Source: Tubiluchus corallicola | Taxonomy: Eukaryota > Priapulida > Priapulimorpha > Priapulimorphida > Tubiluchidae | Assembly (NCBI GenBank): GCA_030141605.1 | Contig: JAQGDQ010000105.1 | Span: forward strand, 374,001-438,000 | Length of the DNA stretch: 64,000 nt | Direction of reading: 5' to 3' | Shown: in pieces, positions 1-10,736 of the stretch | Layout of the letters: each line of letters begins with the position of its first letter | How positions within the stretch are numbered: the stretch's first letter is position 1 | The notes under the pieces: model-generated | Database searches by the model: none | What the model was told of the DNA's origin: nothing | What the model saw: only the letters and a program-made list of their open reading frames with translations | Program-made: the position numbers and the translations under genes

Positions 1-1064
1 CGTGGTCAGTACAGAGCAGCGCACCATGCAAGGAAGCCAGCGCAAGTTGCCTGCATATGCGTGGGGTCGTGAAACCAGCCAATGCGGGCATGCATAAAAC
101 TTCCAAAACAGCGAGGACTCAACAGCCGGTACTGACAGTTTATTACTGAAGACATAAGCAAAGTGGTTATCATGTGTTTGAGTCTGAAAGCGGGGCGAAT
201 TAATAAACCCCGTTTAAAGATATTATCACATCTAACTCATCCAATCTAGGACGCTTGTCTGTAGCGGCATTGTGTCTGTATTACAATTATTAAATAGCTA
301 AGTGATGTCATGTGTATTGAGATGAAGGCGAGGCGAAATTCGCAAACTCTTATTTCCAAATAAAACTAAATGCATAATGCCGACATTGGCTAAAATCCGT
401 ATCTGTTCATTCAAATATAAAACTAGAGGACGTTTGTGATCGAGCCAAAAACATTGGTAAGATTCTGTTTTCTAAACTGGAGCGACTTTAAGTGGCAGAT
501 TTTGTTTCATATTTGCAAATAAAAAAATGTTTTTCAAAATAATTAACAACGCATATATATATATATATATATATATAAAAGTACCGTTGTGCTTGACATT
601 AATGGTTTCAATGAAATTTGAACTTGTCACTTTTCATCCGTGACTCGTTTAGTTAAAGGTCAACTAAAAGGCGGCACTACTCAATTTCTTTTTTCGAGAT
701 TTTCTTTTGATGTGACGCAAAGTCATAAAACTTGACCTTCCTTGACCTGGTGACATCATTCCGTTTTTCAAATTTTCTTGTTTCTTAGTTATATTCAGTA
801 ATGTGAGAGGTACATACTACCAAATAGCATTATCGAGGTATGATAGTGTCAAAATACGCGACACATGTCTGCAAAATATAAGAGTTTCAATGGCTTGCTC
901 ACGAGATTAACACATGTCCTACAACATGTACAGCGCTGGTATAAAGTTAAAATTTCCGCTTGTTGTTAACTAGCATAAACTTTGCAAAGCGAATCTACAC
1001 TCTGTACGGCATTTCTGGCGATTCATGCCCGATGATGTCACGAAAGGCAGCGCTCACTTGAAAA
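1..1064. other. Intergenic, no gene recognised
   Basis: AT-rich sequence with no convincing exon. The only clear structure is a short (AT)n run near 552-577. Confidence 0.5.
552..577. repeat. (AT)n microsatellite
   Basis: Uninterrupted alternating AT/TA dinucleotides of about 26 bp. Confidence 0.9.
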
Positions 1065-1069
1065 TCAAG

Positions 1070-1094
1070 ATGGCGAAAGACAGTCTGTTTTACG
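1070..1094 (+). CDS. Candidate first coding exon (8 codons plus 1 base)
   Basis: An ATG in good context (AAG before it, GCG after it) opens a short frame reading MAKDSLFY and runs straight into a GTGAGA donor at 1095. This is the pattern of a first coding exon with a phase-1 end. No following exon was identified, and the decayed LINE begins about 170 bp downstream, so the rest of the gene would lie beyond it or further away. A chance ATG/donor pair is quite possible. Confidence 0.2.
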
Positions 1095-1261
1095 GTGAGA
1101 AATTTGCATGTTCATTGACTGCTTACATCTTAACCAAGCTCTAAATTAATTGAAAATGTATAAGACTTTCACTTACGCTGTAAGAACGTTCATCTAAACC
1201 TTTCATTACACTGTGTTTCAATTCCAATTTAAGAAATTATTTTAGTAATTAGCTCTCAGGT

Positions 1262-2275
1262 AGTTTGAGTCGTATGATAATTATGTTTAAACATCTGTAC
1301 ATCAAACAGTTTTCCCCTAGAATCGGGTACCCCCAAGGGCTTGTCTTATGCCCGATTCTTTCCCCTTTGTATATAGTTCCTCGGGGCGATATATTTTGCT
1401 CTCACTGTGCAGATTATAATATGTATGCTGACTATAACACTCTGTAGTTATTAATCCTACATTTGAAAACAATCAACTGGCATCAATCGCTTCAAAGGAG
1501 AAATATTTATTAGATATGAAAGCATGGATATCTTTTTTTTAAATGAGGAGAAAACCAATTTAATTTTTATTGGCTGTAAAGAACAATTAGCCAGACTTTC
1601 CTGTAATTCTTTGGTATTACTGTAAAGTAGTAGCAGCAGTACTAAAATTCGCAGCCCTTAGCTGCTCTTTTGATGAGACACTCTCTGTGACAAGACGTTT
1701 TAATGAAATCTGTAGCAGTACTTATTTTTATCGGAAAAATATTAGGTCTGTCAAACACTGTCTGTTAGACAATCATAAATAACATCACGTTTGGATTACT
1801 GTAATAGTCTTTCGTTTGGCCTTCCCGAATACCAAATTCAAACTGTGTAGCAGAAGTTATTTTATAATAGCGTAAATTTTGTCACGTAACACCTCTTCTG
1901 ATACTTTTTTATTGGCTTCCTGTTAAAAACAGGATAGCTTTAAGATATTGCAGAACAATATTTATTAGATATTCAGGTCTACTACCACATATGAATTAGC
2001 CATCCCTCGGAATCTTGTTGCTTACAGGGACCGCCCTTACCACGCTGAAGCACATAAGCTATGAAATGACCTAGCTTCTTAAGTCAGGAGCATAAACAAC
2101 AACGATGCGTTCAAAAAACTACTTATAACTATGCTCTTTAATGAGGCATTTTATGATTTCTAGTAAATTTTATGTCATGGCATAATGTTTTAATTTGTAA
2201 GGTGCCATTGAACAGTATCCTGTAAAGAGCACCTAAAATATATAATAAATTATAGGTTATTACTATTACAACTTA
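1262..2275 (+). mobile_element. Decayed CR1/L2-like LINE, 3' part of ORF2 and tail
   Basis: Around 1318-1380 the translation carries the reverse-transcriptase block GYPQGLVLCPILSPLYI, a decayed form of the non-LTR RT motif G-V-P-Q-G-S-V-L-G-P, followed by a relic of the YADD block near 1425. Further down, in shifting frames, come the thumb-like KAW-S-FF-NEEKTNLIFIG segment (1520-1575), a 'LDYCNSL' block near 1795-1815, a 'GLPEYQIQ' block near 1818-1845 and an 'FKILQ' block near 1940. The end (2200-2275) has the 'gtaaagagcacctaaaatat' type 3' tail followed by AT-rich repeats. Stops and frameshifts are frequent, so this is a dead copy. The clade (CR1, L2 or relative) is inferred from the motif layout only. 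Confidence 0.8.
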
Positions 2276-3044
2276 TGTATCAAGCCAAAGATGGCACCAC
2301 TCGACATTGAAGTCAAGCTCAGCATCACCATCACAGTAATCACCGGTTATCTACAAAATGAAGCCACGCTGGAGACAGCAGATGAATAAACGTTGGCATA
2401 TTTTCTAGCAGGTGGAGCTACGACGTCGATTCCTAAAATGCGTTGTAAGTCCTCTGATATTATTTATTCACATCCTACAATCACAACCATTTGCTATGAG
2501 ACATTTTAGACATTGTAGAGAGTACAGAGATCATTATTAAACGGCACGATTACAATAAAGAATTAGCAGGCTAGCAGGTTCAATTGGTTAGTAAATTAAT
2601 GGGTAATTTTCAGAAAAACGTGTTCTGGGTAGTTTCTCAGCTGCCATGTTATTCATTCTCTTTCTCTGCTTGAAGGAAAATAGATATAATTCCAAATAGA
2701 AGGCACTATTCTTGAAGTAGCTCCTCTAAGAGGATTATTCTTACATTACTTAAGGTGCTTCAAAACATGCGTCAAGTTCTTATTGCAAGTTTGCAGTGTG
2801 CCGAATCACATTATAGAAATTAAACTTAAATGCCGTTTATAAATTCTCCTGAGCCTGCAACTCAAATAGCAGAGCATGGGAGAGTTTTAATCCCAAGATC
2901 TCCAGCTCACAATTTTCTTTTTTTCACAAACGTCTCTTTTCTTCAAATCACTGGCCGCTAGATTACTAGCTGATGACACACAAATCGCAGTTGTTTGTTA
3001 CTTTCTGACTATCACAGTCGTAATATCATTAATAACATTTTTAG
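2276..3044. other. Intergenic, nothing recognised
   Basis: AT-rich sequence between the LINE tail and the inverted-repeat element. I see no exon, RNA gene or repeat in it. Confidence 0.4.
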
Positions 3045-4062
3045 TTTGGCGCACGTTCTCAAAATGAGTATATAAAATTAATAGAGTTGGAGTTGACAAA
3101 ATTTTGATCATAATATGAACTACCTTCCGGCAATTATCATCTACGTAAAGAAATTGTTAAAAACCATAATGTATAATTTATAATAATTATAAAGGTAAGT
3201 AACAAAAAGAAAGAAGCAAAAACAATAGCAATCGTATGCTATCAGAATTTTTGAAGTTTAAGGTTTGAAGTTTTAATATTTAAGCTTAAGTGAATAAAGA
3301 AATGTAGAACACTACCAAAAACAAACATATCTGAAAAAAAATTCGACACTACATCAATCACGCAGGTCATTTTTACAATAATTTTTGACCCCGATATTAT
3401 GATTTGTTTCAGATGTCATTCTTTCTTTTTGGTAATTTTATTTACTTTAATTGATTCATTTAAATTTGTGAAACTTTTTAAATTCTGATAGCATATGATA
3501 GCCATTGTATTTGGTTCTTTCTTTTTTATTACTTAGTCCACATGTCATAATCGGCTTTTACATTCCAAATGATAAATTATGGTTTTTAGAATGTTTTTTA
3601 TATCTGACGATGTCACCCGAGAGTTGAAATTTTATATCATCACTCTAGCCTTTCCTTTTTATTTGTTGATATTTTAATTAGTAATAACATTTTGCTTGAG
3701 CAAAGTAATTTCGTGCACAAAGAAGTTGAGAAAAGTGTAATTAATAACCATTAACCAAACGTGTTAGTTTATTTCTTTACTATTTGTACATGAATTTATT
3801 AATTTCTTTACTATAAAAAACATTTACAATTTTTTGTTGCCCAACATATGAAAACGGCACATGGTAATCAAAAAGTTAAAAAAGTTAAAAACTCTGTCGA
3901 TATCTTCCTTGTAGGCAGCACATTCCATTGTTACTCTATCACTTATATGTCAATCTTTTCAAGCTGTAAATTTAACATTTTTTTAATTTTTAGCCAGCTG
4001 GCAAAGTGACACAAGTATCACGTCATTATAATACAGTTGGACGCGCCTATACGTGCGCCAAA
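3045..4062. mobile_element. Inverted-repeat (foldback/MITE-like) element, about 1 kb
   Basis: The 12-mer TTTGGCGCACGT at 3045-3056 recurs as its reverse complement at 4051-4062. Inside, long imperfect inverted arms face each other: roughly 3100-3345 matches the reverse complement of roughly 3405-3660. Examples are the 'gtatgctatcagaattt' block at 3235 against the block near 3480-3500, and 'aaaaaccataat' at 3160 against the block near 3575-3590. No transposase frame is present, so a non-autonomous DNA transposon or foldback element is likely. TA dinucleotides lie next to both ends, but a clear target duplication was not found. The 3' end of the neighbouring minus-strand gene (stop at 4383) may run into it. 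Confidence 0.55.
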
Positions 4063-4382
4063 TAAAGTTCTGTATTTCTAAAAGAAACTTCCAATAGATT
4101 ACGACATCATCATTAGGAACTGGTTCGCCATCCGTTGCTCTAGTCTTGATGCTTCTGGCTCTAAATAAAGAAAAGTCTTTTTAGGCTTAGTGCCACCACT
4201 TATATGCCGTCCAAATTCATTTTAGGCCTATTACTGATTTTGTTAATGGTTGAACCACCTAAAGCCAATATTATCACTGCACAGACAAATTATGTCTGCG
4301 TAGTAGCTGGCATATATACTGATCAATCACAGTGACATTTTGAACTTTAAGTATTATCCAACTAATGACAATCTATTATGCG

Positions 4383-5762
4383 TTAACAGACAGAGCTGGA
4401 CATTGCAATGTCTGTCGTTGTCCTATTATCATCCTGTTCATCAGCAAAAGGAATATCAGTTTCTCCTGACTTTGGCCTTGCACCTAAGAAGATATTTTGA
4501 TTTTGTAATAAATTGTTCTGGGGCTTTTGATTCTCCTCAAAGGGTTTTAGCTCAAACGAATTCTCTGGAATGAGTCCATGCTTTTGTTTGGAGTGTCTGT
4601 TCACTGAAGGCGAGTAAGCAGTTCGTTCGTGGAAACTGCCAGCAACCCTTCGAGGTGCCAGTTCTGGAACTTCTAAATCGCGAGGTCGCTTTTCACGGTA
4701 ACTTCCCGCTGAACGACGAGGTAGACCGGTAGCATCTAAATACACGCCATCTTTTGGCATTATGTGCTCAGAACTGCGACTATGATATTCTGGCTTTAAA
4801 GGTGATAATGTTTGTGAAGCTCGTGACGATCTTCGAGACTCAGAACGAGAAGTAGGATGCTGCATTTGAGGCAAAGCAACTTCAGCTTTGATTGGAACTA
4901 AATCTCTTCGAGACCGAGGTCGATGGCGGTCCCGATCTGCTCCCTTATATTGCACAGAATAGTATCGTTTAAGCATTGGTGATACATCAGAGTTTACCAC
5001 ACCATATGACGAAAAACTAGCGTGGCGAGCAGCCACTGCTTGACATTCTGGACAGTTTATGTCAAAGTAATCATACTCGTCGACGTGGCATTGGTGCATT
5101 CTGGGAGGTATGCGCGGGCTCCGAGCAGCCGTTCCCCCCGACAAATGAGAGGCTGAACGTTCCCGAAAACTACTATGACTACCTCTGGATCCCCTGCGAG
5201 CTTTCAGGAGTTTGGTCTGCTGGTGTTTATATGCACAATATCTAATTAGTACAATCATTATCATAATGAATATCACACAAGCAACTGCACCAATACTGCT
5301 GCGAATATACGTGGATGACAGCTCATCGAGCGTTTCTGCGCGCACACAACTTGCATTATTAACTTGAACACCAGTCTTATTAAGCAACAAAACACATATG
5401 ACGTATTGAGTGTTTGGATCAAGGTTGCACACATCATATGATTGTGTTCCAGTCTTAGTTTTATCAGCTATGCTGGCTTGAAAATCTTCGCCCACTTTTT
5501 TAAACTTCAGTTCAAAGTCAAACACGTTTAGTTGCTGCACCACCTGCCATTCGACAGTAATGCAGTTTTTTGTAACACTCGTGGCTTCCACTCTATGCTG
5601 CGTTGAATGCACACGGTCGCCTTCTGCAGCTCCCCCCGTAGGTGTTGAATTCGACTTCTGGTTTCCCACACCCTGCATCTCGCCATTTTCATTAAGTCGC
5701 AATCCGGTTTCAGTGTCGCGTGTGGAACGACCATTTTTTTCACTCATCTCCAACGAATGTTG
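4383..5762 (-). CDS. Last exon of a fibronectin III / single-pass transmembrane protein
   Basis: A 459-codon open exon ends in TAA at 4383-4385. It starts after a good acceptor on the minus strand (T-rich tract, then GCAG at 5763-5766) with a phase-0 CAA codon. Residues are counted from the exon start. About 1-55 form a polar, low-complexity linker. About 57-145 form an FN3 domain (ITVEW strand, later NLDPNTQYVICVLLLN, with a Cys pair usual in LRR-FN3 receptors). About 155-176 are hydrophobic (GAVACVIFIMIMIVLI). The remaining ~285 residues are a basic, Ser/Arg-rich cytoplasmic tail with a Cys/His cluster (HQCHVDEYDYFDINCPEC). A signal peptide and any LRR or Ig domains must lie in upstream exons, which I did not find. 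FN3-TM-tail order resembles the LRFN/FLRT/ELFN type, but the family is not proven. Confidence 0.8.
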   Translation of the reverse strand, partial: QHSLEMSEKNGRSTRDTETGLRLNENGEMQGVGNQKSNSTPTGGAAEGDRVHSTQHRVEATSVTKNCITVEWQVVQQLNVFDFELKFKKVGEDFQASIADKTKTGTQSYDVCNLDPNTQYVICVLLLNKTGVQVNNASCVRAETLDELSSTYIRSSIGAVACVIFIMIMIVLIRYCAYKHQQTKLLKARRGSRGSHSSFRERSASHLSGGTAARSPRIPPRMHQCHVDEYDYFDINCPECQAVAARHASFSSYGVVNSDVSPMLKRYYSVQYKGADRDRHRPRSRRDLVPIKAEVALPQMQHPTSRSESRRSSRASQTLSPLKPEYHSRSSEHIMPKDGVYLDATGLPRRSAGSYREKRPRDLEVPELAPRRVAGSFHERTAYSPSVNRHSKQKHGLIPENSFELKPFEENQKPQNNLLQNQNIFLGARPKSGETDIPFADEQDDNRTTTDIAMSSSVC

Positions 5763-6220
5763 CTGCAAAATTAAAATGAAAAATGTAAATTATTTAAAAA
5801 ACAATATTTTGAATGCCAAAGCAGAAGCTGTCAAGCTGTCAACGATAGCAAGAAATGGTTTTCGTCGTTCAACTTCGGCAATTTGAAAAATCCTAATTTT
5901 CCTCTTGGACTTTTTGCGATCAATTCTCGCACACTAAGATAAACACATTTGCTCAAGATTGTCGCCTTTGCGTAAATAACAAACTTGACAGATTGTTCTG
6001 CATGCAAGAATTTTTTGTTTTTTATGTACTAATACCCAACACTACCGGTTTCAATAAGAAGGCAAGGCTCAGAGTGCAAATTTATCAGAGGTAGCTTGCT
6101 TAAATGACACTATATCGATACTAGCAACATGCTAAAGACAATAAGAACGAGCAAAGGTGATTTCGTTTTTAATAGCTTCAGTAGATGGATTTTTAGTCAA
6201 TTTTAATGTCAAATAGTTTA

Positions 6221-6270
6221 TAGACAGCTGGCGGTTACATCGAATAGGAGTTGTGGGTTCGATACCGCGG
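6221..6270 (+). repeat. Possible tRNA-derived SINE relic
   Basis: GGGTTCGATACC at 6255-6266 is one base away from the Pol III B-box consensus, and 'agacagctggcgg' just upstream resembles a decayed A-box. There is no cloverleaf, so it is not a functional tRNA gene. Confidence 0.25.
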
Positions 6271-7284
6271 TCGTGTCTTACCAAAGACTTCGAAAATGCT
6301 GATCTTCCAGACGCATGGTATTTAGGGTTAAACGGGCTAATAATGATCTACGTAGGCGTAATTTGTTAAAAGCCCATTGAATTACGTTACCTATTAATTT
6401 TAAGTTCTATATACTTCACAAGGCAGTTAAAAAATTGTTTTTTGCTTTAAACAACCTTTCTTTCAAAATCATGAACATAAAGAATAAAGTATGAAAAAAT
6501 CGGTGCAACTTCTTAAAGAACGTCTTTTAACGAACGAATAATACAGTAAACATTTTTTTGCTCCGTGAATGTCCGACAGGTATTTAGGTAGCAGCGCTCG
6601 CTATAGCCCGACAGGTTTAGGACACAATTTTTGTCATCAAACCTAAATCCGATTCTGACAACGAAGAGTTTCTATTTCCTCTTAGGCATTACACCCTTTT
6701 CCTTCTAATTCATTCGTTTCGTGAAAACCTTGGTTAAAAACTCGAGTGCACAATAACAAAGCCGTTGATTGAAAAAGTCCATTTTCACAAGTCGCCTAAA
6801 ATGTTTACACGTAAACACGCTGTGCATGAAAGATTTTGAAATGAATTAATCTTGTCGAAACAGTCGCAGCATTAAGCAGCGTTAGGCTATCAAAAATCAC
6901 AACGCGATCAAGATCATAGTCGAAAGCTTCACAGTCATCCGCACAACTAAAGACAGATAGGCAACCTCACAGGCAGGTTTATAAACTATTTTTATTTAAA
7001 ATTATAGCTCTGCTGCAAAGCGTTTTCCCGCCTAGTACTGGAACTAACCGGAACAATACATGTATTAAGCAAATAATTTAAATAGCTGCAACAACTCTAA
7101 TGTGTTGATTTTATTTAGCGAGTAAGGTTTAGATATCAGGCAGTCCAGACCCCCAGCCAGACTGAGTAGGAGCCAGACTCTATCTCGAACAGAAAGCGAG
7201 TAATACAATAATACAATAATTAGAGAAATCCATACCGAGACAAGACCTAGTCAGAGTCAACGATCACTGCCTAAGTTAGTTTGC

Positions 7285-7410
7285 GTCATTTTTGTCACAT
7301 AATGATTGATGGTTGTTACCTAATGATGAATTTTATGATTTGTTACACGATGCAGCATTTTTGTTACAAAATATTGGTACATAATGGTTCACATGTTACA
7401 TAGTGAGCCT
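7285..7410. repeat. Degenerate 'TTGTTACATAATG' repeats
   Basis: About six loosely spaced (roughly 17-25 bp) variants of TTGTTACATAATG follow one another. They recall the TTACATTATGCGTTAA units at 55.09-55.26 kb. Confidence 0.4.
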
Positions 7411-8182
7411 TAACAATAGTTTTTGTTCACCAAAAATCCAACTCACTTTTTGAGTTCACGAACATTTTCTACATCACAATTAGACCAATCACCTTACTAA
7501 AACAAGGCAAGAAAAACGATCGACAGTTGAAGGCTTAGTTCCATTCTCAGACATTCTTCAACAATTTACTACCGTTAGCGTTCTTCTCTGGCAGTATCTT
7601 TCAATTATTCTAGACATCTATTGTTACATACGTGACAGTTTATTAAGACAAACTATACCGTCTGCAGGAATGTAATTTGACCTCGCCAATCTATACGTTC
7701 GAAACAATTTAGAGTGGTTTAATCCTAAAGGGGACGAGTCCTTCACAGATTAACAATAGGTTTACCGTTGCTAGTTCATTAAGGAATTCCGTGCTTTTCG
7801 ATAACTTATGTAAATTGTTGACACTTATAACATTGATTTATTTTGTTATCACAAACGTTTCAGGACTTCAAGTTACACTTTCAATGTGAAATCTAAATAT
7901 CTAGAAAAAATTGAACAAAATAGTTAAAATTACTAATAATTACTGAAATATTGAGTTACCACACATTTTAATCCAAGACACCAATAATGACACTTAACTT
8001 AACAGAGAACCTTCAAAATTAATAGATATAAAAGATACTGATATTCTGGTAGGTAGAACCATCTTCTAACATTTAATTAGAAATTAAATTATATCATATC
8101 GTAATCTGTGACATCACACAATCTACTTTCTGCCGCCACATTTATCGACCCTTAGCTACTCTCTAAGAAGTATCTTTCAGAA

Positions 8183-8443
8183 TTAGTCATGTTTCACTAA
8201 GATCTTTTTTGCCCAAAATCCATCCATGTGAGTAACCTGTAATGGTTTTCTCGGCACCTTAATTGACTTAGGAAAAGCTTTATAAATGGTCAATCTTTTA
8301 GTAACCTTAAAGCGTGACCCACTCGTGAAAGTTATTCTTCTGCGTTTAATTTCCCTGTCCCATTTTTCTTCCTCAACTTTGTCATATAAATCTTCCTTAT
8401 AATTTTTGGCCATTTTATGCCCAGTAGTGATCTGTATAAACAT
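8183..8443 (-). CDS. Terminal exon of an unrecognised small basic protein
   Basis: On the minus strand a strong acceptor (T-rich tract ending TTTAG at 8444-8448) is followed at once by ATG and an open frame of 86 codons ending in TAA. The frame is closed immediately upstream (TAG), as expected of an intron. The product is highly charged: an N-terminal part with MAKNYKEDLYDKVEEEKWD, a KRRR cluster, and a C-terminal part with RFKVTKRLTIYKAFPKSI and a final MDGFWAKKILVKHD. Whether the ATG is the start codon (with a 5'UTR exon upstream) or an internal Met is open. No family was recognised. A short ciliary or microtubule-associated protein is only a thought. A candidate poly(A) signal in this orientation lies near 7836. 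Confidence 0.55.
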   Translation of the reverse strand: MFIQITTGHKMAKNYKEDLYDKVEEEKWDREIKRRRITFTSGSRFKVTKRLTIYKAFPKSIKVPRKPLQVTHMDGFWAKKILVKHD

Positions 8444-10136
8444 CTAAACAAAAAAATCAATTTCTGAATACTTATGTATTAATATTACTTTGAAAATACA
8501 CAATTACGAGTTGTATAAAAAGAGAGGAGATACGAATGTTAAAAGTCCTGAATACACATGCAGCTCTTGACTGTAGGCGTTGCGACGGAAAACTTCCTTG
8601 ATCTGTAAGTTTTATTATAAAGCTATTTTATTACACAAATGCAGATAAATATAAATATTACCAAAACACTCACATTTATCATCACCTATATCTATTTCAT
8701 TACGTAACACATTTATAAGAGAGGTGTTGTTTGCTTTGTTGTTCTGTTATCTTTTTAGAACGTATTTATCTCTTAGACAGGATTTTATGTAAAAAGCATG
8801 AAAATTTCAGCTCTTATCGTTTACGTAAGTTGGAAATAACAAACTGTTTTTTTAATCTGGGTTCACGCCGATTCAGATTCTTCTTCTTTTTCATTGAAAA
8901 GGGGTTCCATTAATGTTAGTACGAGTTCAAGCTGGGGTCACCCCAGTTTGAAAAGACTACACAAATAAATTGTTATGAAACGGCTTAAAAATTTGAAGTT
9001 TGAAATGAAGTGAAGCTCCTGAGGCAGGCAATTACAAATAAAAATATTGCATTGGATTCCGCCATATGGTGAAGTCACGTTCAACGTCTCTACGCATGGA
9101 GTATCAAAAAAGCAAGAAGAGATCAGCTAATGAAAACTACTGACATGTATTGATCAAAAAGGTTTAGTTCAGTAGCACAATCACAAACTTAGGTTTTGCC
9201 ACATTGTGACGTCTGTAGGCGATGTATATTGAATCCGAAAAAAATATTTGCGCAATATAATTGACGAAATCATTTTGATAAAATCGAGAAAAACGCAAAT
9301 TTCGTCAGTAAAATTGTCTCAGTATACCTGGCAATTGTATTGACTGTGTGTAAAGTGTATGCCCTTTTACAAGTTCAACAACTAATATTTCCAAACTTTT
9401 TATCAAGTTATACATGTACTTTCAACGAAAGGTAGAAATATAAACAAGTTTTTATGATTTTGCCACAATTCTGTGCATCATATATGGCAAAATCACATTA
9501 GGACAATTTTGGAATTGGGACCTTGAGCATCACATAGGGCGTTTAACTGCACCGCGCTTGAACCTGCAAATAATTTATTGCAACATATGTTGCACTACGT
9601 TGGACGTCCCAAGCCAAAAGAATGTTAATACCAATAAATAGCAGCGTTTTACCTAAGCAACGTGCAAGAAGCGGACACAAATGTCAAGCAAATAAAGTAA
9701 CAGTGAAACTTTACCTGTTAAAGAAAATTCGACTTGTTTTATAAACTCTCGCGGCGGGAATTTATAAGAAGCCAGCAAATGTCAAGTGTTAATAATGCGA
9801 CGGATATGGTTTCACCTTGAAATGAGCCTAATTAACTCTTCGTGACCGGAAATAACTACGGATCGCGAATCTTGGATATCCGCTAGCATTTGACCTGGGA
9901 AGTAGTGCGATTCTGCAGCATTAATTAACGGGGATACATGTGCGCTTCACTTTGCTGCCTGTATCCCAAAAAAATCTGCGATCGGACACCTTGGGGAAGA
10001 TTAGATCAAGTGTTTTAAAATAGAATAAGTTCAAATAAAAATTTCTGTTTTACATAAAAATGCAACTTGCCTTACTGTAACAAGACGAGCGTGAAGTAAC
10101 GCGAGATTACACGTAATTCAGTGTTAGCACGTCATG
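8444..10136. other. Intron or intergenic, nothing recognised
   Basis: No convincing exon, RNA gene or repeat was read here. Upstream exons of the 8.2-kb minus-strand gene could be hidden in it. Confidence 0.35.
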
Positions 10137-10397
10137 AAAGTGAAGTCACGTCATGTATTCGTGCTTTGCGTTGTCTAATTCGATTTATTTATTTTAAAAT
10201 GAAAGTATAGTATAACTCTTTAGCTCTAGACATAAGATGAACAATTTTTAACTAACCTGCGCTTATGTAAAGTGAAAGCACGTCATGTATTCTTGCTTAC
10301 CGTTGTCTAAGTCAATTTCTTTATTTTAAAATGAAAGTATAGTATGACTATTAAGCTCTAGACATAAGATGAACAATTTTTAACTAAGCTGCGCTTA
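10137..10397. repeat. Tandem duplication, two copies, period about 132 bp
   Basis: The copy starting 'aaagtgaagtcacgtcatg' (10137) is repeated from 10269 ('aaagtgaaagcacgtcatg'). Long identical blocks are shared, including the stretch from 'ttattttaaaatgaaagtat' to the end of each unit, with scattered substitutions. Confidence 0.9.
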
Positions 10398-10736
10398 AAC
10401 AGCTAATGTATGAATACCAGATGATACCTAGAGGATGAAATATGAGTAGATAATTTCATGCAGCGAATTAAATTGCAGATGTACAAGCTGACATTCACAA
10501 CAATTCTAGAGAATGGTGTTAGCGCTGACGCAGGTATAGAATGCAGTTATGATATATATCAATCGTATCTATTTAATCCTGGTCACAGGTGCCAGTTATG
10601 ATCTATAAATCTTATGATCCTTTTGATACTGATCTAATACACCAGTTATCACTTATTAATTATTATATCTTGTGATCGTATAGCATTCACGTGATTTATA
10701 TATTCATTTAAAATTGATTCGCTTCCCATCTTAATT

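Larger units (their letters stand above)
5763..8182. other. Intron or intergenic, no exon recognised
   Basis: This stretch should hold the intron upstream of the FN3 exon and possibly its earlier exons, but no signal peptide or LRR coding segment could be read. It contains a possible tRNA-derived SINE relic near 6221-6270 and a degenerate 'TTGTTACATAATG' repeat at about 7285-7410. Confidence 0.4.

Noticed and set aside
5560-5886. 108-codon plus-strand frame
   Set aside because: Antisense shadow of the FN3 exon and its acceptor.
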